A stretch of DNA of 64,000 nt from positions 124,001 through 188,000 of the forward strand of contig JADKHX010000002.1 of assembly GCA_016721505.1 (NCBI GenBank), in the 5' to 3' direction. The translations under genes were made by a program, and so were the position numbers. Below, piece by piece: positions 18,693 through 27,162 of the stretch; positions within the stretch are counted from its first letter, which is position 1, and the number at the start of each line of letters is the position of its first letter. The notes beneath the pieces were generated by a model. It made no database searches, was not told where the DNA came from, and was given only the letters and a program-made list of their open reading frames with translations. Source of the stretch: Rhodocyclaceae bacterium. GTDB lineage: Bacteria > Pseudomonadota > Gammaproteobacteria > Burkholderiales > Rhodocyclaceae.

Positions 18693-21038
18693 ATGCAAAC
18701 TCTAGCAAGCCGTTGGCGTTGGGCGCTAATCCCTGTGGTAGTAGTGCTTGGCAGTGTTTTGGCGATCGCCGCAATTGTCACCATCGTGGCAATTTTGGCC
18801 TATCCACAACTTCCGGCAATCGATTCTTTAACTGATTACCGACCCAAGATTCCGCTGCGAATTTTTACCAGCGATGGATTCTTAATTGGCGAATTTGGCG
18901 AAGAGCGACGGAATTTCGTGCGTATTTCAGATTTGCCGCCGACCATGAAACAAGCGATTTTGGCGGCTGAGGATGAACGCTTTTATCAGCATCCTGGATT
19001 CGATATTCAAGGACTCGCCCGTGCGGCCTATTCGACCTTGATACTTCACCATAAACAAGGCGCCTCGACGATTACACAACAAGTAGCGCGAAATTTCTTT
19101 CTGACTTCCGAGCAAAACTACGTGCGTAAGATTTATGAAATCTTGCTCGCAGTGAAAATCGAGCATGCATTGACCAAAGATGAAATTCTGCAGGTGTACG
19201 TCAATCAGATTTACCTCGGTCAACGCGCCTACGGCTTTGCTTCGGCAGCACAAATCTATTTTGGCAAGCCGCTTAGCGAGCTCAGCGTTGCCGAAACAGC
19301 GATGCTCGCTGGCTTGCCCAAAGCGCCCTCAGCCTACAACCCCGTCGCCAATCCCAAACGGGCAGCACTGCGTCAGCGTTATGTCCTGCGCCGCATGCAT
19401 GATCTCGAATTCATCGATGACGCCCAATTCAAGCAGGCGCAAGCCGAACCACTGCATGTTAAACGCGGCACCACAGATTTTGGCATTCCGGCCGACTTTG
19501 TCGCCGAGATGGCACGCCAAATGGTGGTCGAACGATTCCCCGATAACGTTTATGGCAACGGCCTCAAAGTCATCACAACTATCACCAAGGCCGACCAAAT
19601 TGCCGCCAGCGCAAGCCTGCGTCGCGCGGTACTCGAATACGACCGCCGCCACGCCTATCGCGGTGCGGAGGGCTACGTCAACATGAAAGACATTAGCAAT
19701 GACACGGATGATGGTCTTGAGGAGTTATTGCAGGATTTTGAAGATTCGGGCGATCTGTTACCTGCCGTGGTGCTGGAAGCCACTCCTACTTTGATACGGG
19801 CTTATTTGCGCGGTGGTGAAATACTCAAGATTAGCGAACCGGGATTGAAGTTCGCCAAACGGATGCTCGATGACAAGGCCGCGCCAAATAAGCGCTTGCG
19901 GCGTGGCGCGGTGATTCGGGTCCAAAAAGCCACTGACAAGAATGGTGACTTTTGGCAAATTCTCCAACTCCCCGAAGCCGAGGCGGCGTTTGTCGCGGCC
20001 AGCCCGGTCGATGGCGCAATCCGCGCCTTGGTCGGCGGCTTTGACTTCAATCGCAACAAATTCAATCACGTTACCCAAGCATGGCGTCAGCCAGGTTCGA
20101 GCTTCAAACCTTTTATTTACTCAGCATCGCTAGAGAAAGGTTTCCACCCGGGCTCGATTTTCGACGACGCACCTATCGTTATTTCGGCCGAAGAAACTGG
20201 CAGCCAGGATTGGGCTCCGAAAAATTACGACGGTAAATACGAAGGGCCGATGACCATGCGCACCGCATTGACCAAATCCAAAAACATGGTCTCAATCCGA
20301 ATTTTGAAATCAATCAGCCCTCACTATGCACAGGACTATGCAACCAAATTTGGCTTCGATGCCGATAAAAACCCACCCTATCTCACGCTGGCTTTGGGTG
20401 CCGGCGCTGTGACACCGTGGCAGCAGCTAACTGCTTACTCGGTGTTCGCCAATGGTGGCTATCGAATCACACCGTTTTTGGTACGGCAAATTGTTGATGA
20501 CCAAGGTAATGTGTTGGCGGAAACAAAACCCGAATTAGCGGGCGATGAAAGCCTGCGCATCATCGACGCGCGCAACGCTTGGTTGATGGACAGCATGATG
20601 CACGATGTCACCCGTCGAGGCACAGCAGCTGGCGGAACCGCGAGGCTCAAGCGAGCTGATTTAGCCGGAAAAACCGGCACTACCAACGACTATATTGACG
20701 CTTGGTTTTGTGGTTACCAACCGAATCTGGTTGGCATCGCATGGATAGGATTTGATCAACCGAGACGCCTGGGTGATGGCGAAACGGGCGGCAGCGCGGC
20801 CTTACCAATTTGGGTCGGGTATATGGAAAAAGCCCTCGCCGGAATCCCGGAAAGTTTTCAAAATTTCCCGGAAGGACTCGTCCAAATTAACGTTGCCGAC
20901 CCAAGCGGCAAGCAAATGCGCGATTACATTTATGCGGAGCAAGTTCCAGGAGGCGGCGCAAGCGAGCCGGAAGAGGTTCATCACGCCCCAGCACCAGTGC
21001 GCGATGCGAAAATTAAGCCGGTCGAAGCGGGTAACTAG
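18693..21038 (+). CDS. mrcA: Penicillin-binding protein 1A (bifunctional transglycosylase/transpeptidase)
   Basis: A class A PBP that polymerises and cross-links peptidoglycan on the periplasmic side of the inner membrane. From the ATG at 18693 it has 781 residues; an in-frame upstream ATG at 18600 would add 31 atypical residues before the membrane anchor. After the transmembrane segment (about 10-35) the GT51 domain shows EDERFYQHPGFD with the catalytic Glu, and QGASTITQQVARN. The transpeptidase domain has SSFKPF (catalytic Ser in SXXK), SKN and KTGTT. An OB-like insertion lies between them. Length is slightly under the 850 of E. coli. Confidence 0.96.
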   Translation: MQTLASRWRWALIPVVVVLGSVLAIAAIVTIVAILAYPQLPAIDSLTDYRPKIPLRIFTSDGFLIGEFGEERRNFVRISDLPPTMKQAILAAEDERFYQHPGFDIQGLARAAYSTLILHHKQGASTITQQVARNFFLTSEQNYVRKIYEILLAVKIEHALTKDEILQVYVNQIYLGQRAYGFASAAQIYFGKPLSELSVAETAMLAGLPKAPSAYNPVANPKRAALRQRYVLRRMHDLEFIDDAQFKQAQAEPLHVKRGTTDFGIPADFVAEMARQMVVERFPDNVYGNGLKVITTITKADQIAASASLRRAVLEYDRRHAYRGAEGYVNMKDISNDTDDGLEELLQDFEDSGDLLPAVVLEATPTLIRAYLRGGEILKISEPGLKFAKRMLDDKAAPNKRLRRGAVIRVQKATDKNGDFWQILQLPEAEAAFVAASPVDGAIRALVGGFDFNRNKFNHVTQAWRQPGSSFKPFIYSASLEKGFHPGSIFDDAPIVISAEETGSQDWAPKNYDGKYEGPMTMRTALTKSKNMVSIRILKSISPHYAQDYATKFGFDADKNPPYLTLALGAGAVTPWQQLTAYSVFANGGYRITPFLVRQIVDDQGNVLAETKPELAGDESLRIIDARNAWLMDSMMHDVTRRGTAAGGTARLKRADLAGKTGTTNDYIDAWFCGYQPNLVGIAWIGFDQPRRLGDGETGGSAALPIWVGYMEKALAGIPESFQNFPEGLVQINVADPSGKQMRDYIYAEQVPGGGASEPEEVHHAPAPVRDAKIKPVEAGN

Positions 21039-21044
21039 AACTAT

Positions 21045-21689
21045 TTAGTTTGACATCGGCAACGCCGCCCAATTCCCAATCGCCGACCATTGTTCCAAAT
21101 CCTTTTGCACGCGCGATGGCGGCAGGTCAAACAAGGTCATTCCATGCGCTGCGGCTTGCACGTAATTTTGTGTATCGCGCAGGTAAGTTAGTACTGGTAG
21201 ACCGACATCATCTAGGAATCGCTCCAGCTCAGCCGCTGCACGTGTGCGTGCATCCACGCGCATGCCGACGATAGCGACGAAGGCGTGATGTTGGCGTATT
21301 TCCTGCTCCTCGCGGAGCGCTTCGAGAAAATGTCGGGTCGCCAAAATATCGAAAATGGATGGCTGCAGAGGTACGATTACCCGCTGCACGAGCTTCAAAA
21401 CATGCGTCAGTTTTTTTCCATGTAAGCCGGCTGGCGTGTCGAGAATGACATGGGTGGCATCGGCTGGCGGGCGAGCTGGTTTACCTTCCTCGACCTCCCA
21501 ACTGTGAATACGCGGCAAGCTTGCCGGACGCAACTGCAACCAATCACGCGAGGATTGTTGGCGGTCAATATCGCCCAGCATTACCTTGTGCCCGGTGCTG
21601 GCAAACATGCCCGCCAAATTGGTCGCCAGCGTGCTTTTACCCACGCCGCCTTTGGGATTCGCCACTAAGTAGGATTGCATTGTCGTCAC
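21045..21689 (-). CDS. Orphan ParA-family ATPase
   Basis: A 214-residue deviant Walker-A ATPase of the ParA/MinD class, with motif PKGGVGKST at about residues 12-20 and the Walker B-like VILDTPAGLHG near 87. There is no ParB-like partner or parS-like site next to it, so it is an orphan. Orphan ParAs position other cargo (for example chemoreceptor clusters or storage granules), but the cargo here cannot be told from sequence. It is convergent with mrcA with only 6 bp between the stops, and its start lies 18 bp past the stop of the quinone oxidoreductase gene on the same strand. Confidence 0.85.
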   Translation of the reverse strand: MTTMQSYLVANPKGGVGKSTLATNLAGMFASTGHKVMLGDIDRQQSSRDWLQLRPASLPRIHSWEVEEGKPARPPADATHVILDTPAGLHGKKLTHVLKLVQRVIVPLQPSIFDILATRHFLEALREEQEIRQHHAFVAIVGMRVDARTRAAAELERFLDDVGLPVLTYLRDTQNYVQAAAHGMTLFDLPPSRVQKDLEQWSAIGNWAALPMSN

Positions 21690-21707
21690 CTTTATTGTCA
21701 GCTTCGG

Positions 21708-22694
21708 CTATGGCACCAAGATGATGGAGCCGGTCGTTTTGCGTGCCGCCAGATCAATTTGCGCCTGCGCTGCGTCTTTGAGCGGATAGGTGTGGCTAAC
21801 TTCAATTTTCACTTTGCCGTTGGCAACCATCTCGAATAATTCAGCGGACATTGTGAGCAAATCTTCGCGATTAGCAACGTAAGTAAATAAGGTTGGGCGC
21901 GTAATGAACAGAGAACCGCGTTTGGCTAGTTCGGACAATTCAAACGCTGGCACAGGGCCAGAGGCATTGCCGAAACTCACCATCATGCCTAGCGGTTGCA
22001 AGCAATCAAGCGAGTCGAAAAAAGTGTCCTTGCCGATGGAGTCATAGACCACCGGCACGCCTTTCCCGCCGGTGATTTCTTTGACCCGTTCAACAAATTT
22101 TTCGCTGCTGTAATTAATAGTGAAATCGCATCCATGCGCTCGCGCCAACGCAGCTTTTGCCTCGGTACTCACCGTTCCGATCACGGTACAGCCAAGCGCT
22201 TTGGCCCATTGGCACGCAATAAGACCGACACCACCGGCAGCGGCGTGAATCAGGATCGTTTCGCCGGCCTTGACGCGATAGGTTCGGCGCAACAAATACT
22301 GCGCGGTCAAACCTTGCAACATCATCGCGGCACCAGTGTTGAAATCAACTGCATCGGGAAGTTTGACTAAAACATTCGCCGCAATATTTCGCACCTGCGC
22401 ATACGCTCCGACCCCGCCACCGGCGTAGGCCACACGGTCACCAATTTTTAGATCGCTAACGTCTATGCCGACGGCCTCAATGATGCCTGCGCCCTCCTGC
22501 CCAATTCCCGACGGTAACGGCAAGGGATACAAGCCTGTACGGTGGTAAATGTCGATGAAGTTCACGCCCACGGCGTGATGACGAACTCGCGCTTCATTCG
22601 GCTTCAATAACGGCGTGTCGTCAGCACCAACTGGCATCCATTGCAATACTTCCGGCCCACCCGTTTGCGTAAAGCGAATTAAATAATCCATCAC
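21708..22694 (-). CDS. NADPH:quinone oxidoreductase, zinc-independent MDR family
   Basis: A 328-residue member of the medium-chain dehydrogenase/reductase superfamily of the Qor type, expected to reduce quinones with NADPH in the cytosol. Motifs seen are GVNFIDIYHRTGLYP near residue 47, GQEGAGIIEAVG near 65, and the nucleotide-binding HAAAGGVGLIACQWAKALG near 150. The structural-zinc cysteines are absent, as expected. Residues 21-28 (PVGADDTP) come from repeat copy R6, in a loop about three residues longer than in usual Qor proteins. Its ATG directly abuts the maeB stop, so both are one transcript. Confidence 0.92.
   Translation of the reverse strand: MMDYLIRFTQTGGPEVLQWMPVGADDTPLLKPNEARVRHHAVGVNFIDIYHRTGLYPLPLPSGIGQEGAGIIEAVGIDVSDLKIGDRVAYAGGGVGAYAQVRNIAANVLVKLPDAVDFNTGAAMMLQGLTAQYLLRRTYRVKAGETILIHAAAGGVGLIACQWAKALGCTVIGTVSTEAKAALARAHGCDFTINYSSEKFVERVKEITGGKGVPVVYDSIGKDTFFDSLDCLQPLGMMVSFGNASGPVPAFELSELAKRGSLFITRPTLFTYVANREDLLTMSAELFEMVANGKVKIEVSHTYPLKDAAQAQIDLAARKTTGSIILVP
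22611..22633 (-). repeat. Dispersed repeat copy R6 (in qor-like gene)
   Basis: Perfect box A CAGTTGGTGCTG, spacer AC, perfect box B GACACGCCG, then TTA. Sense to the gene and read as VGADDTP from residue 22. Confidence 0.88.
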
Positions 22695-24983
22695 TCAATC
22701 TTTCTGCAAATGATTAGCGTCGACCACCGCCAGTGCGGTCAGATTCACTAGCCGTCGCACGGTGGCGGTCGAAGTCATGATGTGCACCGGCTTGGCCGCA
22801 CCAAGCAACACGGGGCCGACGGTGATGCCATCGCCGTTGGACGCTTTAATCAGATTGAAGGCGATATTTGCCGCGTCGAGATTCGGCATGATGAGCAAAT
22901 TCGCCTCACCCTTGAGCTTGCATTCGGGGTACAACTTATCACGAATTTCTTGCGACAGCGCCGCATCGCCATGCATTTCACCGTCGACCTCCAGCTCCGG
23001 TGCGCGCGCACGAATCAACCGCAAGGCATCACTCATTTTTCGCGCCGAAGCGCTCTGCTTGCTGCCGAAATTGGAGTGCGATAACAGTGCGACTTTCGGT
23101 GCGAGCCCAAAGCGCCGCACTTCTTCGGCAGCCATTAAAGTAATCTCGGCAAGCTGCGCCGCGTCCGGATCCTCATTGATATAGGTGTCGCAAATAAACA
23201 AAGTGTGACGCGGCAACAGCAACATATTCATGGTCGCAAAACAATGCGCGTTTGGCTCCAGTCCAATTACGTCGCTAATGTGCCGTAAATGCGAGCTGAG
23301 TTGCCCTTGAGTGCCGCACAGCATCGCATCGACATCGCCACGGCGCAGCAACATCGCACCAATCAATGTGGTGTCAGAACGCATGCGGTGTTTGGCCAAG
23401 GCCGGTGTCACACCATCTCGCCCCATCAGGCGGTGATAGTCGCTGCATAAATCCTTGTAGCGCGCATCAGAATCGGGATTCACAATCTCAAAATCCGCCC
23501 CCATTTTCAAACGCAAACCAGCCGACTTAATGCGCCGCTCAATAACTTCTGGACGCCCAATCAGCACCGGTTGGGCGATCCCTTCATCGAGCACCGCTTG
23601 CACCGCGCGCAGCGTTCGCTCGTCTTCACCTTCGCAATAAATCACGCGTCGTGGCGCAGTCTTCGCCGCCGCAAACACCGGCTTCATCACAAAGCCTGAG
23701 TGATACACAAAACTATTGAGCCTTTCGCGATAGGCATTGAGATCAGCAATCGGCCTGGTTGCTACTCCGGATTCGGCAGCCGCCTGCGCCACCGCTGGTG
23801 CAATTTTGACAATCAAGCGCGGATCGAAAGGCCTTGGAATCAAATATTCACGACCAAACTGCAATGAGGTTCCGCCATAAGCCATCGCTACCACGTCGGA
23901 AGCTTCGACTTGCGCCAGTTCGGCGATCGCCCGCACGGCGGCGAGCTTCATGTGCTCGGTAATCGTCGATGCGCCGGCATCTAGTGCACCACGGAAAATA
24001 AACGGGAAGCACAGCACGTTGTTCACTTGATTCGGATAGTCCGAGCGTCCCGTCGCAATGATGGCATCGTCCCTAACTGCTTTGACTTCCTCCGGGGTAA
24101 TTTCCGGTGTTGGATTCGCCAATGCAAGGATCAATGGATTGGCCGCCATCGTCGCCACCATTGCCGGTTTCACCACACCACCAGCAGATAAGCCCAGCAA
24201 CACATCGGCATCCACCATCACATCGGCCAGCTTGCGCGCTGCCGTCGTCTTGGCGTAGCGATCTTTAATCGGATCCATCAAGGCCGCACGTCCGACATAC
24301 ACCACGCCTTCAATATCGGTGACCCAAATATTCTCCACTCGCGCGCCGAGCTGCACCAGCAGATCCAGGCACGCCAAGGCCGCCGCACCAGCGCCCGAGG
24401 TGACAATTTTTACTTCCTCAATTTTTTTGCCAACCAGTTTCAAACCATTGATGATGGCTGCGCCGACGACAATCGCTGTGCCGTGTTGGTCATCGTGAAA
24501 CACCGGGATCTTCATGCGCTCGCGCAGCTTGGCTTCGATGTAAAAACATTCCGGGGCTTTGATGTCTTCCAAATTGATGCCGCCGAAAGTTGGCTCCATC
24601 GCCGCGATATGCTCGATCAATTTATCGGCATCCGGCTCGTGCAATTCGATATCGAACACATCAATACCGGCAAACTTCTTGAACAACACCGCCTTACCTT
24701 CCATTACCGGCTTGGCCGCCAATGGGCCGATATTGCCCAAGCCCAATACCGCTGTGCCGTTAGTAATTACGCCAACCAAATTTGCCCGCGAAGTCAGACG
24801 ACTGGCCATGTTGGGATCGTCCACAATCGCGTTACACGCGGCGGCTACACCGGGAGAATAGGCAAGCGCAAGGTCACGTTGATTGGTCAGCCCTTTAGTC
24901 GGCACCACGGCGATTTTCCCGGGGGTCGGCCACTCGTGATATTCGAGCGCGGCGGCGGATAAGTTTTGTTCTTCAGTTGACAT
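22695..24983 (-). CDS. maeB: NADP-dependent malic enzyme fused to a phosphotransacetylase-like domain
   Basis: Decarboxylates malate to pyruvate with NADP reduction, linking the TCA cycle to acetyl-CoA and NADPH supply. The 762-residue length is that of the hybrid enzyme. The N-terminal malic domain (about 1-430) has LAYSPGVAAACN, TNGTAVLGLGNIGPLAAK and the nucleotide-binding SGAGAAALACLDLL. The C-terminal half (about 430-762) is phosphotransacetylase-like, starting near PRRVIYCEGEDERTL; in studied hybrids it is regulatory and not a true acetyltransferase. The gene is divergent from the parA-like gene at 25145, and the gap contains repeat copy R7. Confidence 0.96.
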   Translation of the reverse strand: MSTEEQNLSAAALEYHEWPTPGKIAVVPTKGLTNQRDLALAYSPGVAAACNAIVDDPNMASRLTSRANLVGVITNGTAVLGLGNIGPLAAKPVMEGKAVLFKKFAGIDVFDIELHEPDADKLIEHIAAMEPTFGGINLEDIKAPECFYIEAKLRERMKIPVFHDDQHGTAIVVGAAIINGLKLVGKKIEEVKIVTSGAGAAALACLDLLVQLGARVENIWVTDIEGVVYVGRAALMDPIKDRYAKTTAARKLADVMVDADVLLGLSAGGVVKPAMVATMAANPLILALANPTPEITPEEVKAVRDDAIIATGRSDYPNQVNNVLCFPFIFRGALDAGASTITEHMKLAAVRAIAELAQVEASDVVAMAYGGTSLQFGREYLIPRPFDPRLIVKIAPAVAQAAAESGVATRPIADLNAYRERLNSFVYHSGFVMKPVFAAAKTAPRRVIYCEGEDERTLRAVQAVLDEGIAQPVLIGRPEVIERRIKSAGLRLKMGADFEIVNPDSDARYKDLCSDYHRLMGRDGVTPALAKHRMRSDTTLIGAMLLRRGDVDAMLCGTQGQLSSHLRHISDVIGLEPNAHCFATMNMLLLPRHTLFICDTYINEDPDAAQLAEITLMAAEEVRRFGLAPKVALLSHSNFGSKQSASARKMSDALRLIRARAPELEVDGEMHGDAALSQEIRDKLYPECKLKGEANLLIMPNLDAANIAFNLIKASNGDGITVGPVLLGAAKPVHIMTSTATVRRLVNLTALAVVDANHLQKD

Positions 24984-25037
24984 GGCGGCACACGATGGTT
25001 AGGGAACGGTGTCAATGATAGCTCTCGTTGCCCATCA

Positions 25038-25083
25038 CGGCGTATGGTCGATGAACGGACCAGTCCCTCGTCAGCACCGACTG
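25038..25083 (-). repeat. Dispersed repeat copy R7, 46-bp variant
   Basis: In the divergent maeB/parA-like gap. Box A variant CAGTCGGTGCTG, then 25 bp of cargo, then a box B variant CATACGCCG. It aligns without gaps to copy R14 (43030-43075) at 39 of 46 bases, and all seven differences are transitions. Confidence 0.8.
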
Positions 25084-25144
25084 AGAAGATCGCTCAGCAG
25101 GTGTGCCGTAAAATCGCATCTTTCAAAAAACTAGAAAGCTCGTC

Positions 25145-25954
25145 ATGAAACGCGTTGTATTCAATCAAAAGGGCGGTGTTGGCAAAAGCACCATTACTTG
25201 CAATCTGGCGGCTGTTGCGGCTTCGCGCGGGGTTCGAACGCTGGTCATCGACCTAGATGCGCAAGCTAACTCCACCCGTTATTTATTGGGTGACGCCACC
25301 GATACCTTGCGCTACACCGCCGCTGATTTTTTCGACCAAATGCTGAGCTTTCGCCTGCGCCCCAGCCCAACCGAAGATTTCATAACTCAATCGCCGTTTG
25401 ACGAAAATCTATTTGTCCTGCCAAGTTCCGCCGGTTTGGACGATTTGCATGGCAAGCTCGAAGCGCGCTACAAGATTTACAAGCTCAAGGAAGCGCTCGA
25501 CACGCTTGACGGCTTCGATCAAATTTGGATCGACACACCGCCCGCGCTGAACTACTACACCCGCTCGGCGCTGATCGCCACTGACACTTGCTTAATTCCT
25601 TTCGATTGCGACGATTTTTCGCGGCGTGCCTTGTACACGTTGATGGATAACGTCGCTGAAATTCGTGCCGACCACAATCCGAAATTGGAAGTTGAAGGCA
25701 TCATCATCAACCAATTCCAAGCACGCGCCAGCTTGCCATCGCAAATCGTTCAGGAGCTGCGCGAAGAGGACTTGCCAGTGCTCGAATCTATGTTGTCTGC
25801 GTCAGTCAAAATCAAGGAATCACATCAGCACTCGCTGCCAATGATTCATCTCGATGCGGGTCACAAATTGAGTCTGGAATTTGGCGCGCTGTATGACGAG
25901 ATTCAGGCGAATCAACTAGCACGCCTCAAAGCAGCCGCGCGCAAGCGCGCTTAA
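25145..25954 (+). CDS. ParA-family ATPase (second orphan)
   Basis: A 269-residue ParA/Soj-like ATPase with the deviant Walker A KGGVGKST at about residues 9-16, a switch region DLDAQANST near 37, and Walker B-like IWIDTPPAL near 130. It is longer and more Soj-like than the ParA at 21045 and is only distantly related to it. No parB follows. The next gene is a GRDP-like protein with repeat copy R8 in between. Partitioning of a non-chromosomal cargo is possible, but there is no direct support. The start has the sequence GAAAGCTCGTC before the ATG, a weak ribosome site. Confidence 0.88.
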   Translation: MKRVVFNQKGGVGKSTITCNLAAVAASRGVRTLVIDLDAQANSTRYLLGDATDTLRYTAADFFDQMLSFRLRPSPTEDFITQSPFDENLFVLPSSAGLDDLHGKLEARYKIYKLKEALDTLDGFDQIWIDTPPALNYYTRSALIATDTCLIPFDCDDFSRRALYTLMDNVAEIRADHNPKLEVEGIIINQFQARASLPSQIVQELREEDLPVLESMLSASVKIKESHQHSLPMIHLDAGHKLSLEFGALYDEIQANQLARLKAAARKRA

Positions 25955-25965
25955 ACCTTGCGCAA

Positions 25966-25988
25966 CGGCGTGCTACCAGCACCAACTG
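25966..25988 (-). repeat. Dispersed repeat copy R8 (at a translation start)
   Basis: Perfect box A, spacer GT, box B variant AGCACGCCG. Box A is preceded on its own strand by GAATTCTGC. The copy ends 13 bp before the GTG start of the next gene, so it occupies the usual ribosome-binding region. Confidence 0.85.
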
Positions 25989-26001
25989 GCAGAATTCAAT
26001 A

Positions 26002-26718
26002 GTGAGTCCGGCACTGCTAATTGCGATCATCGTCGCCATAGTCATGGTGGCGCTTGTCGCTATCCTCTTAACGAGATTCGTCGCGTATTTGCGGCGGCTC
26101 AAACGTGACCGTTACATCCGCAATTTTGCATTTCCCAAAGGCCTGCTGAACAAAATGGCGGCACGGCGGCCGAATTTGGATTTGAAGCAGCGCAGTCTGG
26201 TAGCGCAAGGCTTGCGCCAGTTCTTTTTGGCCTATTTGCATTCGGGTCAAAAATATGTAGCGATGCCATCGCAAGTGGCCGATGAATTGTGGCATGAGTT
26301 CATTCTTTACACAAAAAACTATCAACAGTTTTGCCAAATAGCCTTTGGCAATTTCTTGCACCACACACCTGCAGTAATGCTCGGCCCGGCTCAGGCGGAC
26401 AATGAAGGCTTGCGCCGCTGTTGGTGGTACGTTTGCAAAGACGAAAATATTAATCCTACCAAACCGCTGCGATTGCCACTGTTATTTGCGTTGGATGAAA
26501 AACTGGGCATCAGCAACGGTTTTCGCTACATTGCAAACTGCGAAAAATCTCAAGCTAATGGCACTAGCAATTTGCATTGCGGCAGTGACTTTAGCGACAG
26601 TTCGATTGATGGTGGTACCTGTGGTTTCGGTGATAGCGGAACCATTGGCGGTGCCGATGCCAGCGATGGTGGAGGTGGCTCCGACGGTTGCGGTGGTGGT
26701 TGCGGCGGCGGTGACTAG
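26002..26718 (+). CDS. Membrane-anchored GRDP-like protein with Gly/Cys-rich tail
   Basis: A 238-residue protein of unknown function. It has one N-terminal membrane segment (about 4-28), then a helical domain with the motif MPSQVADELWHEFILYT near residues 90-106. This resembles the WH-containing core of glycine-rich-domain proteins (GRDP/DUF1399-like). The last 50 residues are Gly, Ser, Asp and Cys-rich and end GGGGSDGCGGGCGGGD. Bacterial homologues with the same layout exist, but no activity is assigned. The start is a GTG directly behind repeat copy R8. No clear Shine-Dalgarno is visible, so translation may be weak. The stop overlaps the convergent MAPEG gene by 4 bp. Confidence 0.75.
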   Translation: MSPALLIAIIVAIVMVALVAILLTRFVAYLRRLKRDRYIRNFAFPKGLLNKMAARRPNLDLKQRSLVAQGLRQFFLAYLHSGQKYVAMPSQVADELWHEFILYTKNYQQFCQIAFGNFLHHTPAVMLGPAQADNEGLRRCWWYVCKDENINPTKPLRLPLLFALDEKLGISNGFRYIANCEKSQANGTSNLHCGSDFSDSSIDGGTCGFGDSGTIGGADASDGGGGSDGCGGGCGGGD

Positions 26719-27134
26719 CCTCCGAACTTGGAAACTATCTGCAACAGCCAATACGCCACGATGCCAATTTGTGCTGCAAACAAGGCAAAGCGCATATTGA
26801 CCGCGAGATTGCTCACTGATGCCAGATGGACGATGGATTGACCGATGCGGCAAGCCAGTAGCACAATCGCCAGTGGATCGGTAATGCCGGTCGAACCCGT
26901 TGCCAGCGCCAACAGCAAGGTACCGCCTATCAGCGGAAAGGCTTCATAGCAGTTGGCGTGTGCGCGGACCAGACGAGCGACAAACGGCGTCATGTCGGTG
27001 CCGTCCGGTCGGAAGCTGTTCGGCGCACGGCGCGCGGTCATCACCGCCATCACACGAACTGTTGCCAAGGTCAACAACAAAATCATGTACCAACCCATGA
27101 AACCGGTGAGTGCAAGTGCGCTTGCGTTCATCAT
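26715..27134 (-). CDS. MAPEG-family membrane protein
   Basis: A 139-residue protein with four predicted membrane helices and the MAPEG-type features RRAPNSFRPDG near 35, RAHANCYEAFPLIGG near 58 and ASVSNLAVNMRFALF near 108. Eukaryotic MAPEG members handle glutathione and eicosanoids, but the bacterial proteins of this branch have no defined substrate. The given start is the first of two adjacent ATGs at 27134. An upstream ATG at 27176 would run into uvrD and adds a polar stretch not seen in the family. It follows uvrD by 28 bp on the same strand. Confidence 0.8.
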   Translation of the reverse strand: MMNASALALTGFMGWYMILLLTLATVRVMAVMTARRAPNSFRPDGTDMTPFVARLVRAHANCYEAFPLIGGTLLLALATGSTGITDPLAIVLLACRIGQSIVHLASVSNLAVNMRFALFAAQIGIVAYWLLQIVSKFGG

Positions 27135-27162
27135 TTTCTCCAATGGATAGTGCAAAAAGTCA

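Noticed and set aside
26482..26853. Minus-strand frame opposite the GRDP-like gene
   Set aside because: Low-complexity reverse reading of the Gly-rich tail with no independent support.
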